From JALZKA01 sp963754045 (lineage in GTDB: Bacteria; Actinomycetota; Thermoleophilia; Solirubrobacterales; 70-9): a stretch of 64,000 nt of DNA. The notes below the pieces were generated by a model. It saw only the letters and a program-made list of their open reading frames with translations. It ran no database searches and was not told the origin of the DNA. Every line of letters begins with the position of its first letter. Position 1 is the stretch's first letter. Positions 16,505-23,899 of the stretch are shown here, one piece after another. The stretch covers positions 310,001 through 374,000 of the forward strand of contig CAVWEN010000002.1 of assembly GCA_963754045.1 (NCBI GenBank), given 5' to 3'. The position numbers were made by a program, and so were the translations under genes.

Positions 16505-17391
16505 AAGTCGAAGTCCTTCGGCTCGCCCTGCTCAAACCAGAGCTCGTCATCTTCAGGAGACTCGCGCAGGAACTCCGGCGTCTCCTCAAGCACGTCTTCT
16601 CCCTCCTCGCCCTCAGCAGCAGGCTCGCCCGGTGGCGGCTCCTCAGCGGATGGCTCGTCGACGACGGGTTGCTCGGCCGACTCGGGCTCGAGCGAGAGCT
16701 CGTCGACGACGGGTTGCTCGGCCGACTCGGGCTCGAGCGAGAGCTCGTCGACGACGGGTTGCTCGGCCGACTCGGGCTCGGGCTCGGGCTCGGGCGAGAG
16801 CTCCTCTGACAAGGGCTCTTCGGACGAGATCTCTTCGGAAGGAGGCTCAGGCGACGGCGTCGTCTCCTCCTCGCCGGCGACGGGCTCTTCAACGACCTCG
16901 GCCACCTCAGCGATCTCAAGGTCGAGATCGAGGTCGAGCTCGCCCAGATCCATCTCCCCCGCGGTTTGGTCGAAGAACTCAGTGGGCTGCTCGGCGATCG
17001 CAGCGCGCTCCTGGGTGGAGAAAGCGTCGGTGGGCGCCTCCGGTTCAACCGGCGGTACGGGGGCATCGGAGGCCTCCGGTTCATCGGGCGCATTTGCGTC
17101 TGCGGGAGCCTCCGGCTCCGTTGGCGCCTGCGGCTCGGCCTGCGACGAAACCGCGATTGCGGTCTCGCCGGTCTCGCCAACCTCGCCGGTCTCGCCGGTC
17201 TCGCTTGCCTCAGGCACGACATCGGTCGAATCGCCCTCGGGCTGCGGATCCGGAAAATCAGGCTCACCTGGGCGCGTGGCGGGGCCGAAAGCCTCGTCCT
17301 CTAGCTCCGTGACCTCGCCCTCATCGGCGCCGTGTTGGCGCTTCAGATCGAGGTGCTGGCGAATGGCGTCGTCGAGAATTCCCATACCCAA
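16501..17391 (-). CDS. Acidic low-complexity protein with tandem repeats
   Basis: A 296-aa, extremely Glu/Pro-rich protein. The N-terminal ~40 residues (MGILDDAIRQHLDLKRQHGA and following) are an ordered, conserved-looking helix seen at the start of many small actinobacterial proteins; a second ATG two codons in could also be used. The rest is disordered, with GETGE repeats, PEAP/EPEA stretches, and three tandem copies of a 15-residue unit beginning EPESAEQPVVDELSL. There is no signal peptide or membrane segment, so it is probably cytoplasmic. The stop overlaps the gdhA stop by 4 nt on opposite strands. Function unknown. Confidence 0.7.
   Translation of the reverse strand: MGMGILDDAIRQHLDLKRQHGADEGEVTELEDEAFGPATRPGEPDFPDPQPEGDSTDVVPEASETGETGEVGETGETAIAVSSQAEPQAPTEPEAPADANAPDEPEASDAPVPPVEPEAPTDAFSTQERAAIAEQPTEFFDQTAGEMDLGELDLDLDLEIAEVAEVVEEPVAGEEETTPSPEPPSEEISSEEPLSEELSPEPEPEPESAEQPVVDELSLEPESAEQPVVDELSLEPESAEQPVVDEPSAEEPPPGEPAAEGEEGEDVLEETPEFLRESPEDDELWFEQGEPKDFDF
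16654..16788. repeat. Three tandem 45-bp repeats inside the acidic protein gene
   Basis: Units at 16654-16698, 16699-16743 and 16744-16788 begin CTCGTCGACGACGGGTTGCT. The first two are identical; the third diverges near its end. They encode the 15-residue repeat of the acidic protein. Near identity suggests recent duplication, and copy number may vary between strains. Confidence 0.9.
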
Positions 17392-17427
17392 GCGGTCCTG
17401 CCCGCAAAGACTAAACGGTCGTGCGGC

Positions 17428-19317
17428 CTATCTTCGCCGCGCGGCGAGGTCTCCCTGCGATTTTTCACCCGTTAGCTCTGGGGCTGTGGCGACCCGATTC
17501 TTCCCCGATCGCTTCGCCTCGTAGAGGGCATCGTCCGCAGCGCTGAACAGGTCTCGCACATCAGCGGCGGACGTTGGCATCGACGCGGCGCCAAAACTCG
17601 CGGTCACCCGCAGCTTCCCGGAGCCGTCCGCCATGGGGATCGCCTCGCCCTCGAGTCTCGCCCGGACGCGCTCGGCCAGCTCGACTGCCCCGTCGATTCC
17701 CGTCTCCGGCAGAGCCACCACGAACTCCTCCCCGCCATAGCGGCCCGGCTCATCGATCGCGCGCGGCTCCGTGCTCAGGATCTCCCCGATCACCTTGAGC
17801 ACCGCGTCGCCCTGGAGATGCCCATGGGTGTCGTTAACGGTCTTGAAGTCGTCGAGATCGAGGATGACGAGCGACAGCTCATGCCCGAAGCGCTCGGCGC
17901 GCGCCGCCTCTCGCTCGATCGTTTCGCGAAACGCGCGGCTGTTCGGGAGCCCGGTCAGCTCGTCGGTGACCGCCTGCTCGGAAGCCCGCTCGTGGGCGGC
18001 GATGTTCTCGATCGAAACCGATGCCTGACCCAGCAGGTACAAGAACACGGCGCGTTCGGACTCTTCGAACGGCTTGCCGCGGCGGGCGATCGAGATCGTG
18101 CCGGCCTGTTCCTCGGGCCGGCTCAGCAGCCGGAGTGGGGCGGACAGCGAGTGGCCATCCTCACGACGCGCGGCGACGGGTGAGCCGTCGCGCTCCGAGC
18201 GCTTCTCGCCCGCGATCGCAGCGTCGCGAGCAGGGCCGCGGACCCTGCTGGGAACTTCGATCACGGTCACGTCGCCGGCCAGGCGCACCCGGCCCAGCTC
18301 CGCGTCGCAGGCGCTCACCGCCGTCTCGGCCACGATCGTGAGCAGGGCGTTGCGGTCGAGGCCGGAGGCGAACGCCTCGCCTAGCCGATTGATCGAGCGA
18401 TCGAGCTCGGTGCGCTGCCTGCGCAGCTGGGCGACCTGTTCCTCCAGGCGCTCGCTCATCTTGTTGAACTCGTCGGCGAGGCCTGCCATCTCGTCGCGGC
18501 CGACGACGGGCACACGGCTGGAGAAATCCCCGGAGCCGATCCGCCGCGCGGCCGCAAGCATCGCTCCAACCTGGCCCTGGAGGGTTCGCAACACGAACAG
18601 GATCAGCCCAACTGCGATCAAAAGGAAGAGCGCGAGCGCCGCGACGACCCGCGGACTCGAGTCGAAGAACCCGCCGGGCTCGCGCTCAGCGAATACCGTC
18701 ACCTGCGCTTCCTGCTCCCCGGGCAGGTCACCGCTGGCGGCACGCATCTGTACTCCTCCCAGGTCGGCATCGACGGCGCTGCCGCTGTCGGGTGCCGTGA
18801 AGCCCTCCGTGTCGAGAGTCGCGGCGGTCGGTAGGCCGCCCGCTTCGAGTGCGACGTCCAAGCCGGTGATCGCGCTGGCTCCCTCCGCGAACTCGGTCGC
18901 GCTAGCGAGCGAGCCCTCCAACTCCAGCGAGCCGTCCGACGTGCGCAGGATCGACGAGGCGAATGCCTCGCCCGAGCCCAACGCCACTTCGTCGAGGTCC
19001 CCGACTCTCACGCGCAGGTATCCGAGCCCCGCTCGCTGGCCCTGGGCCTTCGCAGCGCGGACGACCGCGGTCGGATTCCCTCGCTCCAGCGAGGCGCGGA
19101 CGTCGGGACGCATCGCGATGCCGGGCAGCGCCCCCTTCGCTTCGGTCACCAACTCCTCGTACAGGGCAAGGGTGGTGTCAAGGCCGGTCGAGAGGCTCGC
19201 ATCGGCCTTGCCCTCCTGTGAATCGCGGGTCACCTCCACGACGAGCGCGGCGATCAACGCCACCGGCACGACCACGATCATTACGAAGAAGAGGCCCATG
19301 CGGGCTCGAAAGCTCAC
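17428..19317 (-). CDS. Membrane diguanylate cyclase with HAMP, GAF-like and GGDEF domains
   Basis: A 629-aa signalling enzyme that makes c-di-GMP. TM1 spans about residues 7-29, followed by a ~200-residue extracytoplasmic sensor region, TM2 (AALALFLLIAVGLILFVL), a HAMP segment (RRIGSGDFSSRVPVVGRDE...FNKMSERL), a GAF-like region and a C-terminal GGDEF domain. The active site is GGEEF (528-532), and RAID (R519, D522) forms the RxxD product-inhibition site, in the same arrangement as PleD. NDTHGHLQGD is intact. It should be an active, feedback-inhibited cyclase responding to an extracellular or membrane cue. Confidence 0.92.
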   Translation of the reverse strand: MSFRARMGLFFVMIVVVPVALIAALVVEVTRDSQEGKADASLSTGLDTTLALYEELVTEAKGALPGIAMRPDVRASLERGNPTAVVRAAKAQGQRAGLGYLRVRVGDLDEVALGSGEAFASSILRTSDGSLELEGSLASATEFAEGASAITGLDVALEAGGLPTAATLDTEGFTAPDSGSAVDADLGGVQMRAASGDLPGEQEAQVTVFAEREPGGFFDSSPRVVAALALFLLIAVGLILFVLRTLQGQVGAMLAAARRIGSGDFSSRVPVVGRDEMAGLADEFNKMSERLEEQVAQLRRQRTELDRSINRLGEAFASGLDRNALLTIVAETAVSACDAELGRVRLAGDVTVIEVPSRVRGPARDAAIAGEKRSERDGSPVAARREDGHSLSAPLRLLSRPEEQAGTISIARRGKPFEESERAVFLYLLGQASVSIENIAAHERASEQAVTDELTGLPNSRAFRETIEREAARAERFGHELSLVILDLDDFKTVNDTHGHLQGDAVLKVIGEILSTEPRAIDEPGRYGGEEFVVALPETGIDGAVELAERVRARLEGEAIPMADGSGKLRVTASFGAASMPTSAADVRDLFSAADDALYEAKRSGKNRVATAPELTGEKSQGDLAARRR

Positions 19318-19416
19318 GACCGCAGCTTAGATCGGCATTCCGTCACATCCGGCTTGAATGCTGGGACTGCCGCTGAATGTGCATTTTCCACGGGCGCACG
19401 GCGGTGGGAGCACGAA

Positions 19417-19449
19417 AAGAGGGCCGGCCCCTGGCGGACCGGCCCTCTT
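19417..19449 (-). terminator. Intrinsic terminator for the secreted-protein gene
   Basis: 11-bp arms (AAGAGGGCCGG and its complement) flank an 11-nt loop. On the minus strand the stem is followed by a TTTT run. It lies 27 nt after the stop of the secreted protein gene transcribed on the same strand. Confidence 0.75.
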
Positions 19450-19476
19450 GGCCTGTGGTACCTGCTACGGCTGGGC

Positions 19477-19845
19477 CTAGCTCGAGGTGACCCTGATGAT
19501 CTTGCTCTTGTCCGACTTGCAATCAGGGGTCCTGACGGCCTTGGCGAAGAACTTGCCGTTGCCCGCTCCGGTGTTGCCGGTCGACCACATGTACCGGTTG
19601 CCATTCGCCTGGGCCGTGTCCGACCCGATGTACTCGTTCTGGCCATTGACGATCTTGTAGAGCTTGACCGTGCGGCCGTCCGCGCAGTTGGTGGCGTCAC
19701 TGGACTTCACGTACCCGTAGAAGTCGGGGCCACCCTTGATCGAGACCTTGGTCTCGGCCTTGCCGGCGGCGCCGGCCCCGGATGCGAAACCTCCGGTGAT
19801 GGCGATGGCTGCAACTGCGGCGATGGTCTTGATCCTCATTGTCAT
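19477..19845 (-). CDS. Small secreted protein of unknown function
   Basis: A 122-aa protein. ATG at 19845 has AAGGAG 5 nt upstream and opens directly into a signal peptide (MTMRIKTIAAVAAIAITGGF, cleavage near GAGA-AGK). The mature domain (~90 aa) has beta-rich sequence with two cysteines (TNCADG and PDCKSD) that could form a disulfide: FYGYVKSSDATNCADGRTVK and KFFAKAVRTPDCKSDKSK. It resembles small extracellular beta-sandwich modules found in actinobacterial secreted proteins, but I cannot name the family. It has its own terminator downstream. Confidence 0.7.
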   Translation of the reverse strand: MTMRIKTIAAVAAIAITGGFASGAGAAGKAETKVSIKGGPDFYGYVKSSDATNCADGRTVKLYKIVNGQNEYIGSDTAQANGNRYMWSTGNTGAGNGKFFAKAVRTPDCKSDKSKIIRVTSS

Positions 19846-19972
19846 TTCTCCTTGGCTGCCCGTTTCAACGGGCGTTGTTTGACGATGAGGAGAGACTCCC
19901 GCGAATAGCCCTCGCCTCCCAGGGGCCCTGGGGCGGGAGCGCACGCACCTGCGGTGTGGATCGGATCACACC

Positions 19973-20158
19973 TTGGTGGGGAAACACGTACGGTGCCCGA
20001 ATGGCAAACCACGCAGCCTTCTGCGCGGAATCAACGTCGGCGGTCACAAGGCGACAAAGGGGCAGCTCTGCGCCGCGTTCGAGCGCGCCGGCCAAACCGT
20101 AGGCTTGCGCGCAACGCGTGCCGCGCCGTCGCGAACGTCGCTCAAGGCGGGCTATAGC
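19973..20158 (+). pseudogene. N-terminal remnant of a DUF1697 protein
   Basis: The frame contains LLRGINVGGHK followed by GQLCAAFERAG, which matches the invariant opening of DUF1697 proteins (LLRGINVGG, then a helix of the form LRALFEELG). Both the true start (an ATG at 20000 is in another frame) and the remaining ~140 residues are missing. It is a decayed fragment in the 337-nt gap between the secreted protein and the ABC transporter. No other gene is seen in that gap. Confidence 0.5.
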
Positions 20159-20182
20159 CCGCACTCCGCGACGTTCGCCGAA

Positions 20183-20938
20183 TCAGTCGTAGGCGGCGAT
20201 CGTGCGGACGTTCAGCCAGAGCATCACGATGCCCGATGCCGCGACGACTGCGAAGCCGGGCCAAATCGTGGCCCAGTCGAGGTCCTCGAGGATCAGCGAC
20301 CGCAGCGCCTCCATCAGATAGGTGACTGGGTTGACGGTCGCCGCCACCTCCATCGGCTCGGTCAGTAACTCGCGAGGCACGAAGTTGGGCGTGAGAAAGA
20401 GGAGGGGGAAGAAGATCATCGAGCCGGAGTTCGTGGCCGCCGCGCTTCGTGACTTGAGCGCGATCAGGTTGAGGAAGCCGCAGAACACCATTCCCCAGAG
20501 TGCGGTGAGGACGACCAGCAATACGAAACCCAGCGCGCCGCTGGCGATCTCGACACCGAACGGCAGCGCCAGGAGCACGATCAGTATCGAAATCAGGACA
20601 CACTTGACGCCCTCGGCCATCAGCCGGCCGAGCACGATCGTGGAGCGCGGAATCGGGGTCGCGCGCAGCTTCTCGAAGTAGCCGCCCTCGATCTCCTCAA
20701 CCAAGAAGAGAGCCGACATCCCGAACGAGGCGGCGAGCAGCAGCGAGGTTGGAAGCTGGAAGGCGCCGTAGCCCTGACCTTCGAGGAACTCCGTGGACGA
20801 CGAGGGGAAGATGTCGGCTGCCTGGCCGGTGTTGACGACGAGGAAGAACAGCGGGATGAAGAGCGTCGGAAAGAGCGCTTCGGGCGTCCGCACCGCCTCG
20901 CGCATCGCACGCTGAGCGAGTGGAACTGCGGCGGTCAC
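20183..20938 (-). CDS. ABC-2 type exporter permease (DrrB-like)
   Basis: A 251-aa integral membrane protein with about six hydrophobic segments, for example LFPTLFIPLFFLVV, LLLAASFGMSALFLV, CVLISILIVLLALPFGV and FVLLVVLTALWGMVF. The segment GGYFEKLRATPIPRSTIVLGR is the conserved cytoplasmic loop of ABC-2 permeases that couples to the ATPase. GTG at 20938 overlaps the ATPase stop by 4 nt. With the next gene it forms a two-gene exporter of the daunorubicin/DrrAB type; the substrate may be a drug, lipid or polymer and is unknown. Confidence 0.88.
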   Translation of the reverse strand: MTAAVPLAQRAMREAVRTPEALFPTLFIPLFFLVVNTGQAADIFPSSSTEFLEGQGYGAFQLPTSLLLAASFGMSALFLVEEIEGGYFEKLRATPIPRSTIVLGRLMAEGVKCVLISILIVLLALPFGVEIASGALGFVLLVVLTALWGMVFCGFLNLIALKSRSAAATNSGSMIFFPLLFLTPNFVPRELLTEPMEVAATVNPVTYLMEALRSLILEDLDWATIWPGFAVVAASGIVMLWLNVRTIAAYD

Positions 20939-21747
20939 GTAGATACCTCCTGAACCTCGCCCTCCACGCGATCGCGGCTGCGACCGGTGGCGTCGAGGAA
21001 CACGTCGTCGAGCGACGGCTCGCCGCCCATCCGCTCCCTGAGATCTGCCTTGAGCTGGGCAGGGGTGCCCTCGCGCACGATCCTGCCGTCGTCGATGATC
21101 GCCAGGCGACTGCAGAGCGCGTCAGCCTCCTCCAAGTACTGGGTAGTCAAAAAGACCGTCGTGCCGCGTGCGTTGATCCGGCGAACCTCGTCCCAGATCG
21201 TCAGGCGGCTGGCAGGGTCGAGGCCGGTCGTCGGCTCGTCGAGAAACAGGACCTCGGGCTCGTGGACCAGCGCGGAGGCGAGATCGAGCCGACGCTTCAT
21301 CCCGCCTGAATAGCCCTTGATGCGCCGGTCGGCGGACTGCTCCAGATCGACCAGAGCGAGCAGGTCGCTGGCGCGCTCGGTCGCCTCGGCGGCGCTCAGC
21401 CCGAACAGGCGCCCCTGAAGGACCAGCAGCTCGCGCCCCGATTGGCGAGGGTCCAGGCCCGCCTCCTGCAGGGCGACCCCGATGCGTCGGCGAGCCTCGT
21501 CTGGATCGGCGCCCACGTCCACGCCGCTCACATGCGCCGTTCCCGCGGTGATCGTGAGCAGCGTCGTCAGCATCTTCACGGTCGTCGACTTGCCGGCGCC
21601 GTTCGGGCCCAGGAAGCCAAAGATCTCTCCCGCCTGGATCTCGAGATCGACGCCACGCACAGCTTCGACGGTCCCATCCCGGCCGGTATAGGTCTTGGCG
21701 AGGCCAACCGCCCGCACGGCGGACTCGGTTGTGGCGTTCGCTTGCAC
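20935..21747 (-). CDS. ABC exporter ATP-binding protein (DrrA-like)
   Basis: A 270-aa nucleotide-binding subunit for the permease encoded next. Walker A is GPNGAGKST (47-55), the signature YSGGMKRRLDLA, Walker B VLFLDEPTTGLDP, and the switch histidine is replaced by glutamine in LTTQYLEEAD, as is usual in DrrA-type proteins. The C-terminal domain (RLAIIDDGRIVREGTPAQLKADL, DVFLDATGR) follows the DrrA layout. GTG at 21747 is the start. The pair forms an operon read on the minus strand. Confidence 0.92.
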   Translation of the reverse strand: MQANATTESAVRAVGLAKTYTGRDGTVEAVRGVDLEIQAGEIFGFLGPNGAGKSTTVKMLTTLLTITAGTAHVSGVDVGADPDEARRRIGVALQEAGLDPRQSGRELLVLQGRLFGLSAAEATERASDLLALVDLEQSADRRIKGYSGGMKRRLDLASALVHEPEVLFLDEPTTGLDPASRLTIWDEVRRINARGTTVFLTTQYLEEADALCSRLAIIDDGRIVREGTPAQLKADLRERMGGEPSLDDVFLDATGRSRDRVEGEVQEVST

Positions 21748-21777
21748 GGCCTATTTGCTTAGCAGAGGGCTTGCGCG

Positions 21778-22107
21778 GTGATACGGTGCGCTCGGTTCTC
21801 GAAGGGGGATGTAATGCGAAGCGGCAGGATCTTTAGCGGCGCACGGAACGTGATCAGCGACATGACCGGGTGCGCTCCCAGCTTCACCGAGCCGTTAAAC
21901 CGCTACAGCGCCGGCCCGATCGCGGCCGGCCTCGCCAACAACGGCGGCCCGACCCAGACGATGGCGATTCTTGCCTCGAGCGACGCGGTCGGCTTCGCGG
22001 GCCAGTGCCCAAAGCGCGACCAGCGCGCGAAGCTGCGGCCGGCCAACTGCGATTCGGGCGCCTACGAGCACAAGCCCAAGCGCAAGAAGCGCCGCCGCCG
22101 CCGCTAG
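21778..22107 (+). pseudogene. C-terminal fragment of a beta-helix surface protein (choice-of-anchor Q type)
   Basis: The frame carries GLANNGGPTQTMAI...DQRAKLRPANCDSGAYE, the characteristic end of secreted beta-helix proteins with a choice-of-anchor Q domain (LADNGGPTQT...DQRG...CDIGAYE). The usual SPAID motif is altered to SDAVG, and the N-terminal signal peptide and helix repeats are absent. The frame ends in a Lys/Arg-rich tail. It occupies most of the 460-nt gap between the ABC transporter and the next operon and is most likely a relic. An ATG at 21778 would permit a 109-aa product. Confidence 0.5.
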
Positions 22108-22209
22108 ACCTCAAAAACTTCCTCGGAAGTCGTGTCGATTTCGGGCTGGTCCGTTCGACGAACGGGTAAAGGGGCGCAAACGGCGACCCACTACCGAAGG
22201 AGATCAAAG

Positions 22210-22629
22210 ATGAAGCTCATGGTTTTCGTGATGGGGAACGAGCAGTCCGAGGGTGGCGAGATGCCAAGCGAGGACGAGCTCCGCGAGATGCAGGACTACA
22301 ACGAGGAGCTCGTCAAGGCGGGCGTGATGCTTGCCGGCGAGGGCCTTCACCCCACCGAGAGGGGCGCCCGGGTGGTCTTTTCGGGCAAGCAGCAGACGGT
22401 CATCGACGGCCCGTTTACGGAGTCGAAAGAGGTCGTTGCGGGCTTTTGGATGTGGGAGGTCAAGTCCTTCGACGAGGCTCTCGAGTGGATCAAGCGCTCA
22501 CCGTTCCAAGATGGGGAGGTCCAGCTGCGTCCGGTGTTTGAGACCGAGGACTTCGGAGAGGAGCTGACGCCAGAGCTGCGCGAGCGCGAGGAGCAGCTTC
22601 GTGCGCAGGTCGAGGGCGGCCAGGGCTGA
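22210..22629 (+). CDS. YCII/DGPF-domain protein
   Basis: A 139-aa protein of the YciI-like dimeric alpha/beta fold. The DGPF-type motif is clear: VIDGPFTESKEVVAGFWMWE. The upstream MKLMVFVMGNEQ and the central DYNEELVKAGVMLAGEGLHP are family-typical. GGAG lies 10 nt before the ATG. The gene immediately precedes an ECF sigma factor with a C-terminal TPR-like extension; conserved pairing of DGPF proteins with ECF42-group sigma factors is established. The biochemical role is unknown; a partner or target of the sigma factor is inferred. Confidence 0.88.
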   Translation: MKLMVFVMGNEQSEGGEMPSEDELREMQDYNEELVKAGVMLAGEGLHPTERGARVVFSGKQQTVIDGPFTESKEVVAGFWMWEVKSFDEALEWIKRSPFQDGEVQLRPVFETEDFGEELTPELREREEQLRAQVEGGQG

Positions 22630-22639
22630 GAAGCTCCTG

Positions 22640-23896
22640 ATGGAGCCCCGCGACGTCCACGGTGCGATCGATGCGGTGTGGCGTATCGAGTCGGCGAGGC
22701 TGATCGCCGGTCTCGCCAGGATCGTGCGCGACGTCGGGCTCGCGGAGGATCTGGCGCAGGACGCGCTGGTGGCCGCGCTCGAGCAGTGGCCAGAGTCGGG
22801 CGTGCCGGACATCCCGGGCGCCTGGCTCATGGCCACCGCCAAACACCGAGCCATCGACCGGATCCGCAGGGAGCGGACGCTCGGGCGAAAGTCGAACGAG
22901 CTCCGGGCCGAGCTCGAACGCTCGATCGGCGAGCCAGTTGACCGGCGCGAGCCCGACGAGGTCGACGACGACCTGCTGCGGCTGATCTTCACCGCGTGCC
23001 ACCCGGTGCTAACTCGTGAGGCGCGGGTCGCGCTGACGCTACGCATGGTCGGCGGTCTGCGAACCAAGGAGATCGCTCGGGGTTTCCTCGTGACCGAGAG
23101 CACGATCGCGCAACGGATTGTCCGTGCGAAGCGCACCCTCACCGAGGCCGACGTGTCTTTCGAGGTGCCGGCCGGCCACGAGCTGGCCCCACGACTTGGC
23201 TCGGTGCTCGAGGTGATCTACCTGATCTTCAACGAGGGCTACTCGGCGAGCGCCGGCGACGACGTGATGCGCCCGGCCCTGATGAAGGAGGCGCTCCGGC
23301 TTGGGCGGATACTGGCCGAGCTGGCGGCGCGCGAGCCGGAGGTGCACGGCCTCGCCGCCCTGATGGAGATCCAGGCCTCGCGCGCTAATGCGCGAACCGC
23401 GGCCGACGGCTCACCGATCCTGCTGTTGGAGCAGGATCGCGCCCGGTGGGACCGGCTGCTGATCGGCCGTGGGCTCACTGCGCTCGAGCGGGCGCACGCG
23501 CTCGGCGGCTCACTCGGCCCCTACGCGCTGCAGGCTTCAATCGCAGCGTGCCACGCGCGCGCGACCACTCCTGAGGAGACGGACTGGGAGCGAATCGTTG
23601 CGTTGTACGACGCGCTTGCACAGTTGGCACCGTCGCCGGTGGTGGAGCTAAACCGCGCGGTGGCAGTCGGCATCGCCTTCGGGCCGGCACAGGGCCTCGA
23701 CCTCGTCGACCAGCTGGTGAACGGTGGCGCACTGCACGGCTACCACCTGTTGCCGAGCGTGCGCGGCGACCTACTGTCGCGGCTGGACCGAAACGCGGAG
23801 GCCCGAGCCGAGTTCGAGCGTGCGGCGGAACTGGCTACCAACGACCGCGAGCGCGAAATGCTGCGGTCGCGGGCGCGCCGCGCGGCGGTTGGGTGA
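22640..23896 (+). CDS. ECF sigma factor with C-terminal TPR-like domain (ECF42 type)
   Basis: A 418-aa sigma factor, twice the normal ECF length. Sigma-2 is visible in GLAEDLAQDALVAALEQWPESGVPDIPGAWLMATAKHRAIDRIRR and sigma-4 in RMVGGLRTKEIARGFLVTESTIAQRIVRAKRTL. The C-terminal half (IYLIFNEGYSAS, RAHALGGSLGPYALQASIAACHA, SPVVELNRAVAVG, RLDRNAEARAEFERA) is the TPR-like extension of ECF42. ATG at 22640 lies 10 nt after the DGPF gene; an upstream in-frame GTG at 22601 would overlap it. No anti-sigma gene is adjacent, as expected if the C-terminal domain itself regulates activity. Confidence 0.9.
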   Translation: MEPRDVHGAIDAVWRIESARLIAGLARIVRDVGLAEDLAQDALVAALEQWPESGVPDIPGAWLMATAKHRAIDRIRRERTLGRKSNELRAELERSIGEPVDRREPDEVDDDLLRLIFTACHPVLTREARVALTLRMVGGLRTKEIARGFLVTESTIAQRIVRAKRTLTEADVSFEVPAGHELAPRLGSVLEVIYLIFNEGYSASAGDDVMRPALMKEALRLGRILAELAAREPEVHGLAALMEIQASRANARTAADGSPILLLEQDRARWDRLLIGRGLTALERAHALGGSLGPYALQASIAACHARATTPEETDWERIVALYDALAQLAPSPVVELNRAVAVGIAFGPAQGLDLVDQLVNGGALHGYHLLPSVRGDLLSRLDRNAEARAEFERAAELATNDREREMLRSRARRAAVG

Positions 23897-23899
23897 CCC

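Noticed and set aside
16278..17312. 344-codon + strand frame over the end of gdhA and the acidic protein gene
   Set aside because: Composition is Arg/Pro/Ser repeats that mirror the Glu-rich repeat gene on the other strand.
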